Shown here: in pieces, positions 6,931 through 13,809 of the stretch
How positions within the stretch are numbered: the first letter of the stretch is position 1
Layout of the letters: every line of letters starts with the position of its first letter
The notes under the pieces: generated by a model
Seen by the model: the letters and a program-made list of their open reading frames with translations, nothing else
The model's database searches: none
What the model was told of the DNA's origin: nothing
Assembly (NCBI GenBank): GCA_017643325.1
Contig: JAEPNS010000038.1
Coordinates: 1 to 14,941 of the forward strand
Length of the DNA stretch: 14,941 nt
Source of the DNA: Alphaproteobacteria bacterium
Lineage (GTDB): Bacteria > Pseudomonadota > Alphaproteobacteria > UBA6615
Direction: 5' to 3'
Translations under genes and position numbers: made by a program

Positions 6931-8070
6931 CTAGTTCGCCGCGATGTCGCGGCCGATGATCAGCTTCTGGATGTCGCTGGTGCCTTCGTAGATTTTCGTG
7001 ACCCGGACGTCGCGGTAGATCCGCTCGACCGGGAAGTCCTGCAGGTAGCCGTAGCCGCCGTGGATCTGGATCGCGTCGGAGCAGACCTCCTCGGCCATTT
7101 CCGACGCATACAGCTTCGCCATCGCGGCCTCGGCCAGGCAGGGCTCGCCCGCATCACGAAGGCGCGCCGCGTTCCAGGTGAGCTGGCGCGCGGCCTCGAT
7201 CTTCGTGCGCATCTCGGCCAGCCGGAAGATCACCGCCTGGTGCTCGATGATCGGCTTGTCGAAGGTCTCGCGTTCCTTGGCGTAGGCCACCGCGTGCTCG
7301 TAGGCCGCGCGCGCCATGCCGATGGCCTGGGCCGCGATCCCGATCCGCCCGCCTTCCAGGTTCGACAGCGCGATGCGGTACCCCTCGCCCTCCTCGCCGA
7401 GCAGCAGGTCCGGCGTGAGCTCCATGTCGTCGAACACGAGCTGGCAGGTGTCCGACGCGCGCTGGCCCATCTTGTGCTCGACCGACGCCACCTCGTAGCC
7501 GGGGGTGTCGGTCGGCACGATGAACGCGCTCATGCCCCGCCCGCCCGCGTCCGGGTCGGTCTTGGCGAAGACGATCACCACGTCGGCGTTCCTGCCCGAG
7601 GTGATGAACTGCTTGGTGCCGTTGAGCACATACTTGTTGCCCACCTTCTCCGCACGCGTGCGGATCGCCCCGGCGTCGGACCCGGCCGTCGGCTCGGTCA
7701 GCGCGAACGCGCCGAGCATCTCCCCCGTCGCGAGGGGGCGCAGGTATTTCTCCTTCTGGGCGTCACTGCCGAAGTTGAGGACCGGCAGGCAGGCAACCGA
7801 GTTGTGCACGGCCATGATGGTCGAGCAGGCCCCGTCGCCCGCCGCGATCTCCTCCAGCGCCAGCGCGTGGGCCAACGTGTCGGCGCCGGCGCCGCCCCAC
7901 TCCTCGGGCACGACCATGCCCAGCAGGCCGAGCTCCGCCATGCCCTTGAGCGCGTCGGCAGGAAACGTCGCATCGCGGTCCCACGCCGCCGCGTTCGGGG
8001 CGAGCTGTTCCGCCGCAAAGGCGCGCGCCATGTCGCGGATCATCGCCTGTTCTTCGCTGAGCCCTACCAT
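6931..8070 (-). CDS. Acyl-CoA dehydrogenase (short/branched-chain type)
   Basis: A 379-residue FAD enzyme that oxidises an acyl-CoA to the 2,3-enoyl-CoA and passes electrons to electron-transfer flavoprotein. FAD/substrate-binding segments are LTEPTAGSDAG (124-134) and QFITSG (154-159). The C-terminal IQIHGGYGYLQDFPVERIYRD (335-354) is typical. The catalytic base is Glu362 in KIYEGTSDIQ (359-368), the classical short/medium-chain position, unlike the neighbouring isovaleryl-CoA dehydrogenase. The ATG at 8070 gives MVGLSEEQ; longer in-frame starts would overlap most of the upstream gene. It overlaps the upstream short-chain dehydrogenase gene by 7 bp, implying coupled translation. Likely substrates are butyryl-, isobutyryl- or 2-methylbutyryl-CoA; the sequence alone does not decide. 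Confidence 0.9.
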   Translation of the reverse strand: MVGLSEEQAMIRDMARAFAAEQLAPNAAAWDRDATFPADALKGMAELGLLGMVVPEEWGGAGADTLAHALALEEIAAGDGACSTIMAVHNSVACLPVLNFGSDAQKEKYLRPLATGEMLGAFALTEPTAGSDAGAIRTRAEKVGNKYVLNGTKQFITSGRNADVVIVFAKTDPDAGGRGMSAFIVPTDTPGYEVASVEHKMGQRASDTCQLVFDDMELTPDLLLGEEGEGYRIALSNLEGGRIGIAAQAIGMARAAYEHAVAYAKERETFDKPIIEHQAVIFRLAEMRTKIEAARQLTWNAARLRDAGEPCLAEAAMAKLYASEMAEEVCSDAIQIHGGYGYLQDFPVERIYRDVRVTKIYEGTSDIQKLIIGRDIAAN

Positions 8071-8732
8071 GCGACCTCCTTCCCCCGGTAATCGAGGAAG
8101 CTTCCGGAATCGGCCGGTGCGAGATTGTCCAGCAGCGCGCGGATGCCCGTCACGGATTCCTCCGGCGAGATGGACGCATGCGGCCCGGTCATGTCGGTGC
8201 GCACATAGCCCGGGTGCAGCGCCACCGCCGTGATACCCCGTGCGCGCCACTCCGGCTCGATGTCGCGGAAGCGCCTGTTCAGTTCGCCCTTGGAATCGCC
8301 GTACAGGTCCGGGCTCTGCGGCCGGGGCCGGCCCGAGCCCTGGATGCTGGAGATGATGGCGACCTTTTTCTGCTCGCTCGCCGCCACGCTGTCGAGGAGC
8401 GCCGACACGGTGACAATCGGCGCCTCGGCGTTGATCCGCATCGTGTCCGCGACTTCCTCCGGGCTCGCGCGGCCCCGGCTGTTGAGCACGCCGGCGTTGT
8501 GCACCAGCACGTCGATGGCGGTCTTGGACAGTTCGTCCGCCAGCCGCGCGATATGGGTGTCGTTGCGCACGTCGAGATGGTGCAGGCGCACGTCGCCCTT
8601 GAGTTCGCCCAGTTCGCCGGGCACGTCGGGAGTACGCGTGGTGGCATGCACCCGCCACCCGTCGCCCGCATACTGGCGCACGAACTCGAGCCCGATCCCC
8701 CGACTCGCCCCGATGATCGCGGCGGTGGGCAC
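8064..8732 (-). CDS. Short-chain dehydrogenase/reductase, paralogue 1
   Basis: A 222-residue NAD(P)-dependent Rossmann-fold oxidoreductase of the classical SDR type; the substrate is unknown. Motifs are the cofactor loop GASRGIG (8-14), NAG (79-81), catalytic Ser129, and Tyr144 and Lys148 in YGDSK, followed by HPGYVRTDM (173-181). The frame stays open upstream through a repeat, but the GTG at 8732 puts the usual short strand just before GASRGIG, so I chose it; the upstream AGGG is a weak ribosome binding site. It is clearly related to the next SDR gene upstream (shared HATTR at 29-33, HNAGVL, EPEWRARGITAV and DSGxFL), suggesting tandem duplication. The 3' end overlaps the acyl-CoA dehydrogenase start. 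Confidence 0.85.
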   Translation of the reverse strand: MPTAAIIGASRGIGLEFVRQYAGDGWRVHATTRTPDVPGELGELKGDVRLHHLDVRNDTHIARLADELSKTAIDVLVHNAGVLNSRGRASPEEVADTMRINAEAPIVTVSALLDSVAASEQKKVAIISSIQGSGRPRPQSPDLYGDSKGELNRRFRDIEPEWRARGITAVALHPGYVRTDMTGPHASISPEESVTGIRALLDNLAPADSGSFLDYRGKEVAW

Positions 8733-8744
8733 TACAGCCCTACC

Positions 8745-8822
8745 GTCATGCCCGGACTTGACCCGGGCATCTCGTTCGCACGAACGCCGAGCTGAGATGC
8801 CCGGATCAAGTCCGGGCATGAC
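8745..8822. repeat. Large intergenic inverted repeat, family B
   Basis: Arms 8745-8773 and 8794-8822 are reverse complements at 28 of 29 positions. Each arm is also partly self-complementary (for example 8748-8755 with 8763-8770), and the 20-bp centre contains its own GTTCG/CGAAC hairpin (8774-8785). It lies between the two SDR genes and ends 12 bp before the GTG start of the downstream one. The ATGCCCGGACTTGA-type core is a common alphaproteobacterial intergenic repeat. Confidence 0.9.
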
Positions 8823-8844
8823 AACTTGTGGAGTTGATTGGTGT

Positions 8845-9495
8845 TCACCACGGGTGCTCCGTCCCCTTCCACGTCAGGAACTTTCCGCTGTCGTCGGGCG
8901 CCAGTCCCGCGATCGTCCGGCGCATGCCGGAAACGCTCTCGTCGACGCTCACCGGCGCGCCGCGCCCGCCCATGTCGGTCGCGACCCAGCCCGGGTGGAA
9001 CACCACCGCCGTGATCCCCCTGGCGCGCCATTCGGGCTCGGTCTCGCGGAAGCGGTCGTTCAGGGCGCACTTGGACGCGCCGTAGTCGCCCGACGGGGTG
9101 CCGCCGCCGTTGCGCGCGCCCATCTGGCTGGTCAGGATCGCGACGGTCCTGCCCTCGCCGCGCTCGACGGCCGGCAGCAGCGCACCCACGACATCAAAGG
9201 GCGCATCGGCGTTGATCGCCATCATCTCGTCCCGGCCGACCCCGCGCAGCACGCCCGCGTTGTGGATCAGCAGGTCGATCCCCCGCCCCTCGAACGCGGC
9301 CGCCAGGTCGGCGATCTGGTCCGGGTCGCGCACCTCCAGCGGATACAGCGAGACGTTCCCCGCGACATCCCCGAGGTCGCCGGCATCGCCGATGTCGCGG
9401 GTGGTGGCGTGCACCTCCCAGCCGTCGGCGGCATAGTCCCGCGCAAACCCGAGGCCGATGCCCCGGCTCGCGCCGATGATCAGGACGCTGGGCAT
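8845..9495 (-). CDS. Short-chain dehydrogenase/reductase, paralogue 2
   Basis: A 216-residue classical SDR oxidoreductase of unknown substrate. It shows GASRGIG (8-14), NAG (79-81), Ser123, and Tyr138 and Lys142 in YGASK. The ATG at 9495 is well supported by the strong ribosome binding site AGGAGGAG just upstream; a longer in-frame start at 9516 precedes that site and is rejected. It resembles the next gene along its whole length, including the C-terminal DSGKFLTWKG against DSGSFLDYRG, but the central loop after the catalytic serine differs, so substrates may differ. It is separated from its paralogue by the family B inverted repeat and from the Rid gene by the family C repeat. Confidence 0.87.
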   Translation of the reverse strand: MPSVLIIGASRGIGLGFARDYAADGWEVHATTRDIGDAGDLGDVAGNVSLYPLEVRDPDQIADLAAAFEGRGIDLLIHNAGVLRGVGRDEMMAINADAPFDVVGALLPAVERGEGRTVAILTSQMGARNGGGTPSGDYGASKCALNDRFRETEPEWRARGITAVVFHPGWVATDMGGRGAPVSVDESVSGMRRTIAGLAPDDSGKFLTWKGTEHPW

Positions 9496-9522
9496 GACAA
9501 CTCCTCCTGGAGACAAATCCGA

Positions 9523-9616
9523 TCGTCGTTCCCGCGAAGGCGGGAACCCATAAACGCAAGCGGCTGACCGGTCTTGAATCGACGGTTATGGATGCCCGCC
9601 TTCGCGGGCATGACGA
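9523..9616. repeat. Intergenic double-hairpin repeat, family C
   Basis: Arms 9523-9553 and 9586-9616 are reverse complements at 27 of 31 positions, with a 32-bp centre. Each arm folds into its own 8-bp hairpin (GTTCCCGC/GCGGGAAC in one, ATGCCCGC/GCGGGCAT in the other). The four arm-to-arm differences form two base pairs that both changed in a compensatory way. It sits between the Rid gene stop and the second SDR gene start. Confidence 0.9.
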
Positions 9617-9640
9617 AGGAATGGTCGGGCAGGCACCTCA

Positions 9641-10042
9641 TCATTCCGTCCCCGCGTGGCGCATCGGATTCGGGCGCCGCGCCGTCACCTCGATCTCGAT
9701 CTTGATGCGCGGGTCGATCAGCTTCGCGATCAGCGCCGTCGCCGCGGGCGGGTGCGGCCCGAGGTGCTGCCTGAAGACCGGCGTGAGAGCCTCGTAGTCG
9801 TCGGCGTCGGCGATGTAGTAGGTCACGCGCACCAGATCGGCGAATGACACCCGCGCCGCCGCCAGCGCGCGGGCGATGTTGGCAAACGCCTGCTGCGCCT
9901 GCTCGGCCGGGTCGTCGGAGATGGTCATGGTCTCGTAGTCGAACCCGGTCGTGCCCGAGACATGGACATAGTGGTCGTCAACCACGGCCCGCGAATAGCC
10001 GACCGCCTTCTCGAACCCGGAATTGCTGGAAATGCGGCGCAC
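9641..10042 (-). CDS. Rid-family (YjgF/YER057c/UK114) protein, non-RidA subfamily
   Basis: A 133-residue small trimer-forming protein family. True RidA hydrolyses reactive enamines/imines made by PLP enzymes such as threonine dehydratase. Family features are GTTGFDYETM (30-39), a central AEQAQQAFANIARAL segment and the C-terminal IKIEIEVTARR with the conserved IEIE strand. By eye alignment, the arginine that binds the substrate carboxylate in RidA (Arg105 of the E. coli-type enzymes) falls at an alanine in PPAATALIAKL, so deaminase activity is doubtful and another Rid subfamily is likely. The GTG start at 10042 has a GGGGGGAA ribosome binding site. It follows isovaleryl-CoA dehydrogenase by 30 bp. 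Confidence 0.85.
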   Translation of the reverse strand: MRRISSNSGFEKAVGYSRAVVDDHYVHVSGTTGFDYETMTISDDPAEQAQQAFANIARALAAARVSFADLVRVTYYIADADDYEALTPVFRQHLGPHPPAATALIAKLIDPRIKIEIEVTARRPNPMRHAGTE

Positions 10043-10072
10043 GGTTCCCCCCGGTGCGGCCCTGCCCGGAAG

Positions 10073-11245
10073 CTAGGCCGTTTCCTCGAACAGTTCGCGG
10101 CCGATGAGCATCCGGCGGATCTCGCTGGTGCCCGCGCCGATCTCGTAGAGCTTGGCGTCGCGCAGCAGGCGGCCGGTCGGGTACTCGTTGATGTAGCCGT
10201 TGCCGCCCAGCGTCTGGATCGCCTCAAGCGCCATCCAGGTCGCCTTCTCCGCGGCATACAGGATCGCGCCGGCGGCGTCCTTGCGGGTGGTCTCGCCCCG
10301 GTCGCAGGCCTGGGCCACCGCGTACACATAGGCCTTGCAGGCGTTCATGGTGACGTACATGTCCGCGATCTTGCCCTGCATGAGCTGGAAGGTGCCGATG
10401 GGCTTGCCGAACTGCTCGCGCTCGTGGACGTAGGGGACGACGATGTCCATGCAGGCCTGCATGATGCCGAGCGGCCCGGCGGCCAGCACCGCGCGCTCGT
10501 AGTCGAGGCCGGACATCAGCACGTTCACGCCCTTTCCGACCTCACCCAGCACGTTCTCCTCGGGCACCTCGCAGTCCTCGAACACCAGCTCGCAGGTATC
10601 CGAGCCGCGCATGCCGAGCTTGTCCAGCTTCTGGGCCTGGCTGAAGCCCTTGAAGCCGCGCTCGACGATGAAGGCCGTCATGCCGCGCGGGCCGGCTTCG
10701 GGGTCGGTCTTGGCGTAGATCACATAGGTCTCCGACAGGGGGCCGTTGGTGATCCACATCTTGTTGCCGTTGAGGATGTAGCGGTCGCCCTTCTTCTCGG
10801 CGCGGGTGCGCATGCCGACCACGTCGGAGCCCGCGCCCGGCTCGCTCATGGCCAGCGCGCCGACATGCTCGCCGGAAACCAGCTTCGGCAGGTAGCGCTG
10901 CTTCTGCTCCTCGGTGCCGTTGCGGCGGATCTGGTTGACGCAGAGGTTCGAGTGCGCGCCGTAGGACAGGCCCACCGACGCGGACGCACGGCTGACCTCC
11001 TCCATCGCGACGCAGTGCTCCAGGTAGCCGAGCCCCGAGCCGCCGTATTCCTCCTCGACCGTGATGCCGTGCAGGCCGAGTTCGCCCATCGCCGGCCACA
11101 GGTCGATGGGAAACTCGTTCTTCGCGTCGATCTCCTCGGCGCGCGGCGCGATCCTGTCGGACGCAAAGCTGCGCACGGAATCGCGCAGCATGTCGGCGGT
11201 GTCGCCGAGATCAAAGTTCAGGCTGGGATATTCGTTGGGGATCAT
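10073..11245 (-). CDS. liuA: Isovaleryl-CoA dehydrogenase
   Basis: A 390-residue FAD acyl-CoA dehydrogenase that converts isovaleryl-CoA to 3-methylcrotonyl-CoA, the substrate of the carboxylase encoded in the left block. Motifs are AMSEPGAGSDVVGM (132-145), KMWITNGP (162-169) and LGGNGYINEYPTGRLLRD (346-363). Two features mark this subfamily: Glu250 in SGLDYERAVLAAGPLG is the catalytic base, and the usual C-terminal glutamate is replaced (YEIGAGTSEIRR, 367-378). The ATG at 11245 is preceded by GAGAAGAA. It is third after the MerR-type regulator and thioesterase genes, following a repeat-filled 101-bp gap, and is probably controlled by that regulator. Confidence 0.95.
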   Translation of the reverse strand: MIPNEYPSLNFDLGDTADMLRDSVRSFASDRIAPRAEEIDAKNEFPIDLWPAMGELGLHGITVEEEYGGSGLGYLEHCVAMEEVSRASASVGLSYGAHSNLCVNQIRRNGTEEQKQRYLPKLVSGEHVGALAMSEPGAGSDVVGMRTRAEKKGDRYILNGNKMWITNGPLSETYVIYAKTDPEAGPRGMTAFIVERGFKGFSQAQKLDKLGMRGSDTCELVFEDCEVPEENVLGEVGKGVNVLMSGLDYERAVLAAGPLGIMQACMDIVVPYVHEREQFGKPIGTFQLMQGKIADMYVTMNACKAYVYAVAQACDRGETTRKDAAGAILYAAEKATWMALEAIQTLGGNGYINEYPTGRLLRDAKLYEIGAGTSEIRRMLIGRELFEETA

Positions 11246-11267
11246 GTTCTTCTCGTCTCTCTCCGAT

Positions 11268-11334
11268 CCTCATGCCGGGCTAGTCGAAGCATGAGGCTTG
11301 TCCGGCCCCATCCTTCGTCAGGTTCAGGATGAGG
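11268..11334. repeat. Intergenic double-hairpin repeat, family A, copy 2
   Basis: Two hairpins: a perfect 8-bp stem 11268-11275 with 11289-11296, and a stem 11309-11314 with 11326-11331. The second has the same core as the copy at 6865-6922 (TTCGTCAGG, reverse orientation); the first has a diverged loop but keeps its stem. It lies between the thioesterase stop and the isovaleryl-CoA dehydrogenase start. Confidence 0.85.
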
Positions 11335-11346
11335 CCAATGATTTGG

Positions 11347-11811
11347 TCAGCCCGACCGACGTTTCTCGTTCTCCGGCAGCACCATGATCGTCTGCAGGAC
11401 CGTCGCACACAAGGTTTGCACGCCGCCGGTCTCGGCGAAGACATCGGCACCCGTCACGATGAGGGTGCGGCCCGCTCGCTTGACCGTGCCGCGCGCGACC
11501 AGCCGGTCGCCGTCGCCGGGCGCGGTCATGTTGATCTTGTACTCGACGCTGACGACGTCGCTCCCGGGCGGGGCCAGGGTGAACGCCGCGTAGCCGGCCG
11601 CTCTGTCGGCGATCGCGCCCATCACGCCGCCATGGAAATGGCCGTGCTGCTGGGTGAGGTTTTCTTCGAACGGCACCTGCAGCTCGACGAAGCCCGGCGC
11701 GATATCCGCGATCTCGACGCCCAGGTGCCGCATCAGGCCCTGGCGCGCGAAGCTGTCGCGCGTGGCCGCCTCGAAGTCGGGGTTGCGGGGCTCGAAGGCG
11801 CAGTCCGGCAT
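11347..11811 (-). CDS. PaaI-type hotdog thioesterase
   Basis: A 154-residue single hotdog-fold protein, probably hydrolysing an acyl- or aryl-CoA and so releasing trapped CoA. The segment QQHGHFHGGVMGAIADRAAG (54-73) carries the HGG turn and Asp69, which match the active-site region of PaaI-like thioesterases; the VSVEYKINMTAP strand follows. The ATG at 11811 shares one base with the stop codon of the upstream MerR-type regulator (TGATG), so the two are translationally coupled. The position between the regulator and isovaleryl-CoA dehydrogenase suggests an accessory role in branched-chain acyl-CoA degradation. The specific substrate is not evident. Confidence 0.88.
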   Translation of the reverse strand: MPDCAFEPRNPDFEAATRDSFARQGLMRHLGVEIADIAPGFVELQVPFEENLTQQHGHFHGGVMGAIADRAAGYAAFTLAPPGSDVVSVEYKINMTAPGDGDRLVARGTVKRAGRTLIVTGADVFAETGGVQTLCATVLQTIMVLPENEKRRSG

Positions 11812-12212
11812 CAGTCGGCGGCCTCGCGCGCGTCCGCTTCCAGCTCCGCGAGGCGTTCGCGGCAGCGTTCGGCGTAGCGGTCCATGTTGGCGATGGAGGT
11901 CTCGAGGTCGCGGCGCTTGTCCTCCAGCACCGCGCGCTTCTCGTCGAGCTTGCCGATCATGGTGCGCAGCTGGCCGGCCTCGCCCTGGGGCGCGGCGTAG
12001 AGATCGATGATCTCCTTCGCCTCGGCCAGCGAGAAACCCAGCCGCTTGCCGCGCAGCACCAGCGCGAGCCGCGTGCGGTCGCGCGCCGAATAGATGCGGC
12101 GCTGGCCGTCGCGCGCGGGCGACAGCAGCCCCTCATCCTCATAGTGGCGGATCGTGCGCGGCGTCACGCCGAACTCGCGCGCCAGGTCGGATATGGAGTA
12201 GGTGCGTTCCAT
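11811..12212 (-). CDS. liuR: MerR-family regulator, LiuR-like
   Basis: A 133-residue transcription regulator. The N-terminal winged helix-turn-helix (about 4-72) begins TYSISDLAREFGVTPRTIRHYEDEGLL and continues through RRIYSARDRTRLALVLRGKRLGFSL. A coiled-coil dimerisation helix of charged heptads follows (about 80-128). It lacks the metal-binding cysteines of MerR/CueR types. The sequence resembles LiuR, the known proteobacterial regulator of leucine/isovalerate degradation genes, and it heads a transcription unit with thioesterase and isovaleryl-CoA dehydrogenase. A perfect palindrome starts 9 bp upstream of the ATG, so autoregulation is likely. The effector is unknown from sequence; a branched-chain acyl-CoA is a reasonable guess. 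Confidence 0.87.
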   Translation of the reverse strand: MERTYSISDLAREFGVTPRTIRHYEDEGLLSPARDGQRRIYSARDRTRLALVLRGKRLGFSLAEAKEIIDLYAAPQGEAGQLRTMIGKLDEKRAVLEDKRRDLETSIANMDRYAERCRERLAELEADAREAAD

Positions 12213-12220
12213 CAGCTCAA

Positions 12221-12243
12221 GTTTACGTTAACGTAAACGTCAA
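12221..12243. promoter_or_regulatory. Probable LiuR operator: palindrome within a triple ACGT array
   Basis: GTTTACGTTAACGTAAAC at 12221-12238 is a perfect 18-bp palindrome, 9 bp upstream of the regulator's start codon. A third ACGT core follows, so cores begin at 12225, 12231 and 12237, exactly 6 bp apart; the last two form an overlapping imperfect palindrome (TTAACGTAAACGTCAA, 12228-12243). The sequence resembles the LiuR-type motif as I remember it. On the minus strand a TTGACG -35-like hexamer (12238-12243) overlaps the array, so binding would affect transcription or the leader of the regulator operon. Confidence 0.8.
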
Positions 12244-12294
12244 ATGCAACCGGCGAATACGCCCCCGGAAACGACCTCCCGAACCTCGTGCGGA

Positions 12295-12771
12295 TTACCC
12301 GTGTTCGCGCAGCAGCCGCGCCTTCTGGCGCTCCCAGTCACGCTTCTTCTCGGTCTGGCGCTTGTCGTACTTGCGCTTGCCCGACGCGATGCCGAGGTCG
12401 ACCTTGGCAATGCCGCGCTCGTTGAAATAGATCGACAGCGGGACCAGCGTGACGCCTTCCCTCTGGATCGCGCCCAGCAGCCGGTCCATCTCGCGCGCAT
12501 GCACCAGCAGCTTGCGGGGCCGCCGCTCCTCATGGCCGAAGTTGCGCGCCGGGGCGTATTCCGGGATGTGGCAGTTGAACATCCAGAGCTCGCCGTTGCG
12601 CTCGCCCGCCCAGGCGTCGACGAGGCTGCCCTTGCCCTCGCGGAGCGACTTCACCTCCGAGCCCTGCAGCACGATGCCGGCCTCGAGATTGTCCTCGATG
12701 GTGTAGTCGTGGCGCGCCTTGCGGTTCTGGGCCGCGATCTGGCCGGGCGCGCCCTTCTTCTTTTTCGCCAT
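12295..12771 (-). CDS. smpB: SsrA-binding protein SmpB
   Basis: A 158-residue RNA-binding protein that partners tmRNA in rescuing stalled ribosomes. It has the family's OB-fold sequence: NRKARHDYTIEDNLEAGIVL near 16-35, GSEVKSLREGKGSLVDAW (37-54), the segment CHIPEYAPARNFGHEERRPR, and KLLVHAREMDRLLG. It ends in the basic tail SGKRKYDKRQTEKKRDWERQ that inserts into the ribosomal mRNA channel. Length is normal. It starts 22 bp after the dapA stop, so both are probably cotranscribed; this pairing is common in alphaproteobacteria. No tmRNA gene was seen in the window. Confidence 0.97.
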   Translation of the reverse strand: MAKKKKGAPGQIAAQNRKARHDYTIEDNLEAGIVLQGSEVKSLREGKGSLVDAWAGERNGELWMFNCHIPEYAPARNFGHEERRPRKLLVHAREMDRLLGAIQREGVTLVPLSIYFNERGIAKVDLGIASGKRKYDKRQTEKKRDWERQKARLLREHG

Positions 12772-12793
12772 GACGATCCGGCGGCCGGGCCCG

Positions 12794-13672
12794 CTAGTTG
12801 AGCAGGCCCGCGGCCGTCATCGCGTCGCGGACGAGTGCCTGGGTGTTCTCGTTCGCCGGCGTGAGCGGCAGGCGGACGTCCATCTCGCACTTGCCCAGGA
12901 CCGAGGCCGCGTACTTCACAGGCACCGGGTTGGGCTCCACGAACAGCGCGTCGTGCAGCGGGAACAGCCGCGCGTTGATCGCCATCGCCTCGCGCTGGTT
13001 GTCCGCGGCCCAGGCGTCGTGCATCTGGGCGCAGGCGCGCGGCGCGACGTTCGACGTCACCGAGATGCAGCCGTCGCCGCCGTTGGCCATGAAGGACATC
13101 ACCGTCGCGTCCTCACCCGACAGCATGCAGAAGTCCTCGCCGATCTCGCGGCGCATGGACAGCGGCCGGGTCAGGTCCGCGGTCGCGTCCTTCACCCCGA
13201 CGATGGTGTCGAAATCCTTCGCCAGCCGCGCCATCGTGGCGACCGACATGTCGATCACCGAGCGCGGCGGGATGTTGTAGATGATGACCGGCAGGTCGAC
13301 GGCCTCGGCCACCGCCTTGTAGTGGGCGTAGAGGCCGTCCTGGTTCGGCTTGTTGTAGTAGGGCGTCACGATCAGCGCCGCGTCCGCCCCGGCCGTCTTG
13401 GCGTGCTTCGTGAGGTGGATGCACTCCTCGGTCGAGTTCGACCCCGTGCCCGCGATGACCGGTACCGCGCCGGCCGCCGCCTCGATGCAGAGTTCGACCA
13501 CCCTTTCATGCTCCTCGTGGCTGAGCGTCGGGGATTCCCCGGTCGTGCCGACGGGGATCAGGCCGTCGGTACCCTCTTCGATCTGCCACTCGACAAGGCC
13601 TTGAAAGGCCTTCTCATCAAGCTTTCCGTCCCGGAACGGGGTGATCAGGGCTGTCAGCGATCCCTTGAACAT
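12794..13672 (-). CDS. dapA: 4-hydroxy-tetrahydrodipicolinate synthase
   Basis: A 292-residue (beta/alpha)8-barrel aldolase that condenses pyruvate with aspartate semialdehyde, the first committed step to diaminopimelate and lysine. Residues seen are the GTTGE pyruvate loop (42-46), Tyr132 in YNIPPRS with Arg137, and the Schiff-base Lys161 in GVKDAT. All key positions are intact and the length is typical. The ATG at 13672 has a strong AGGAGG ribosome binding site; a longer in-frame ATG at 13744 would add an unrelated 24 residues and is rejected. It precedes smpB and diverges from the lytic transglycosylase gene. Confidence 0.97.
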   Translation of the reverse strand: MFKGSLTALITPFRDGKLDEKAFQGLVEWQIEEGTDGLIPVGTTGESPTLSHEEHERVVELCIEAAAGAVPVIAGTGSNSTEECIHLTKHAKTAGADAALIVTPYYNKPNQDGLYAHYKAVAEAVDLPVIIYNIPPRSVIDMSVATMARLAKDFDTIVGVKDATADLTRPLSMRREIGEDFCMLSGEDATVMSFMANGGDGCISVTSNVAPRACAQMHDAWAADNQREAMAINARLFPLHDALFVEPNPVPVKYAASVLGKCEMDVRLPLTPANENTQALVRDAMTAAGLLN

Positions 13673-13715
13673 GCGAGCCTCCTGCCTGCGAGCGCAGGCG
13701 ATGCATTTCGCGCGG

Positions 13716-13744
13716 ACGATACCGGCTTGCCTGCCCGCGAACAA
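13716..13744 (-). promoter_or_regulatory. Possible dapA promoter
   Basis: On the minus strand, TTGTTC (13739-13744) and TATCGT (13716-13721) are separated by 17 bp, a plausible -35/-10 pair. The match is only moderate. A 7-bp hairpin with a 2-base loop (13684-13699, GCCTGCG/CGCAGGC) lies between it and the dapA ribosome binding site and could be in the leader. Confidence 0.3.
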
Positions 13745-13809
13745 GGCGGATACAGGCTATCTCCCAGATTCTGCTGGACATTCCGGCACCCCCTCCTAAG
13801 TGGGGCACG

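Noticed and set aside
8733..8819. N-terminal extension of SDR paralogue 1 beginning MPGLDPGIS.
   Set aside because: It is translation of the intergenic inverted repeat; the Rossmann fold begins normally at the GTG at 8732.
9962..11332. A 456-codon plus-strand open frame opposite isovaleryl-CoA dehydrogenase.
   Set aside because: Antisense shadow of a conserved gene, with low-complexity composition and no recognisable motif.
12239..12294. Search for a tmRNA gene or terminator next to smpB.
   Set aside because: The gap is too short for tmRNA and shows no GC stem followed by a T-run.
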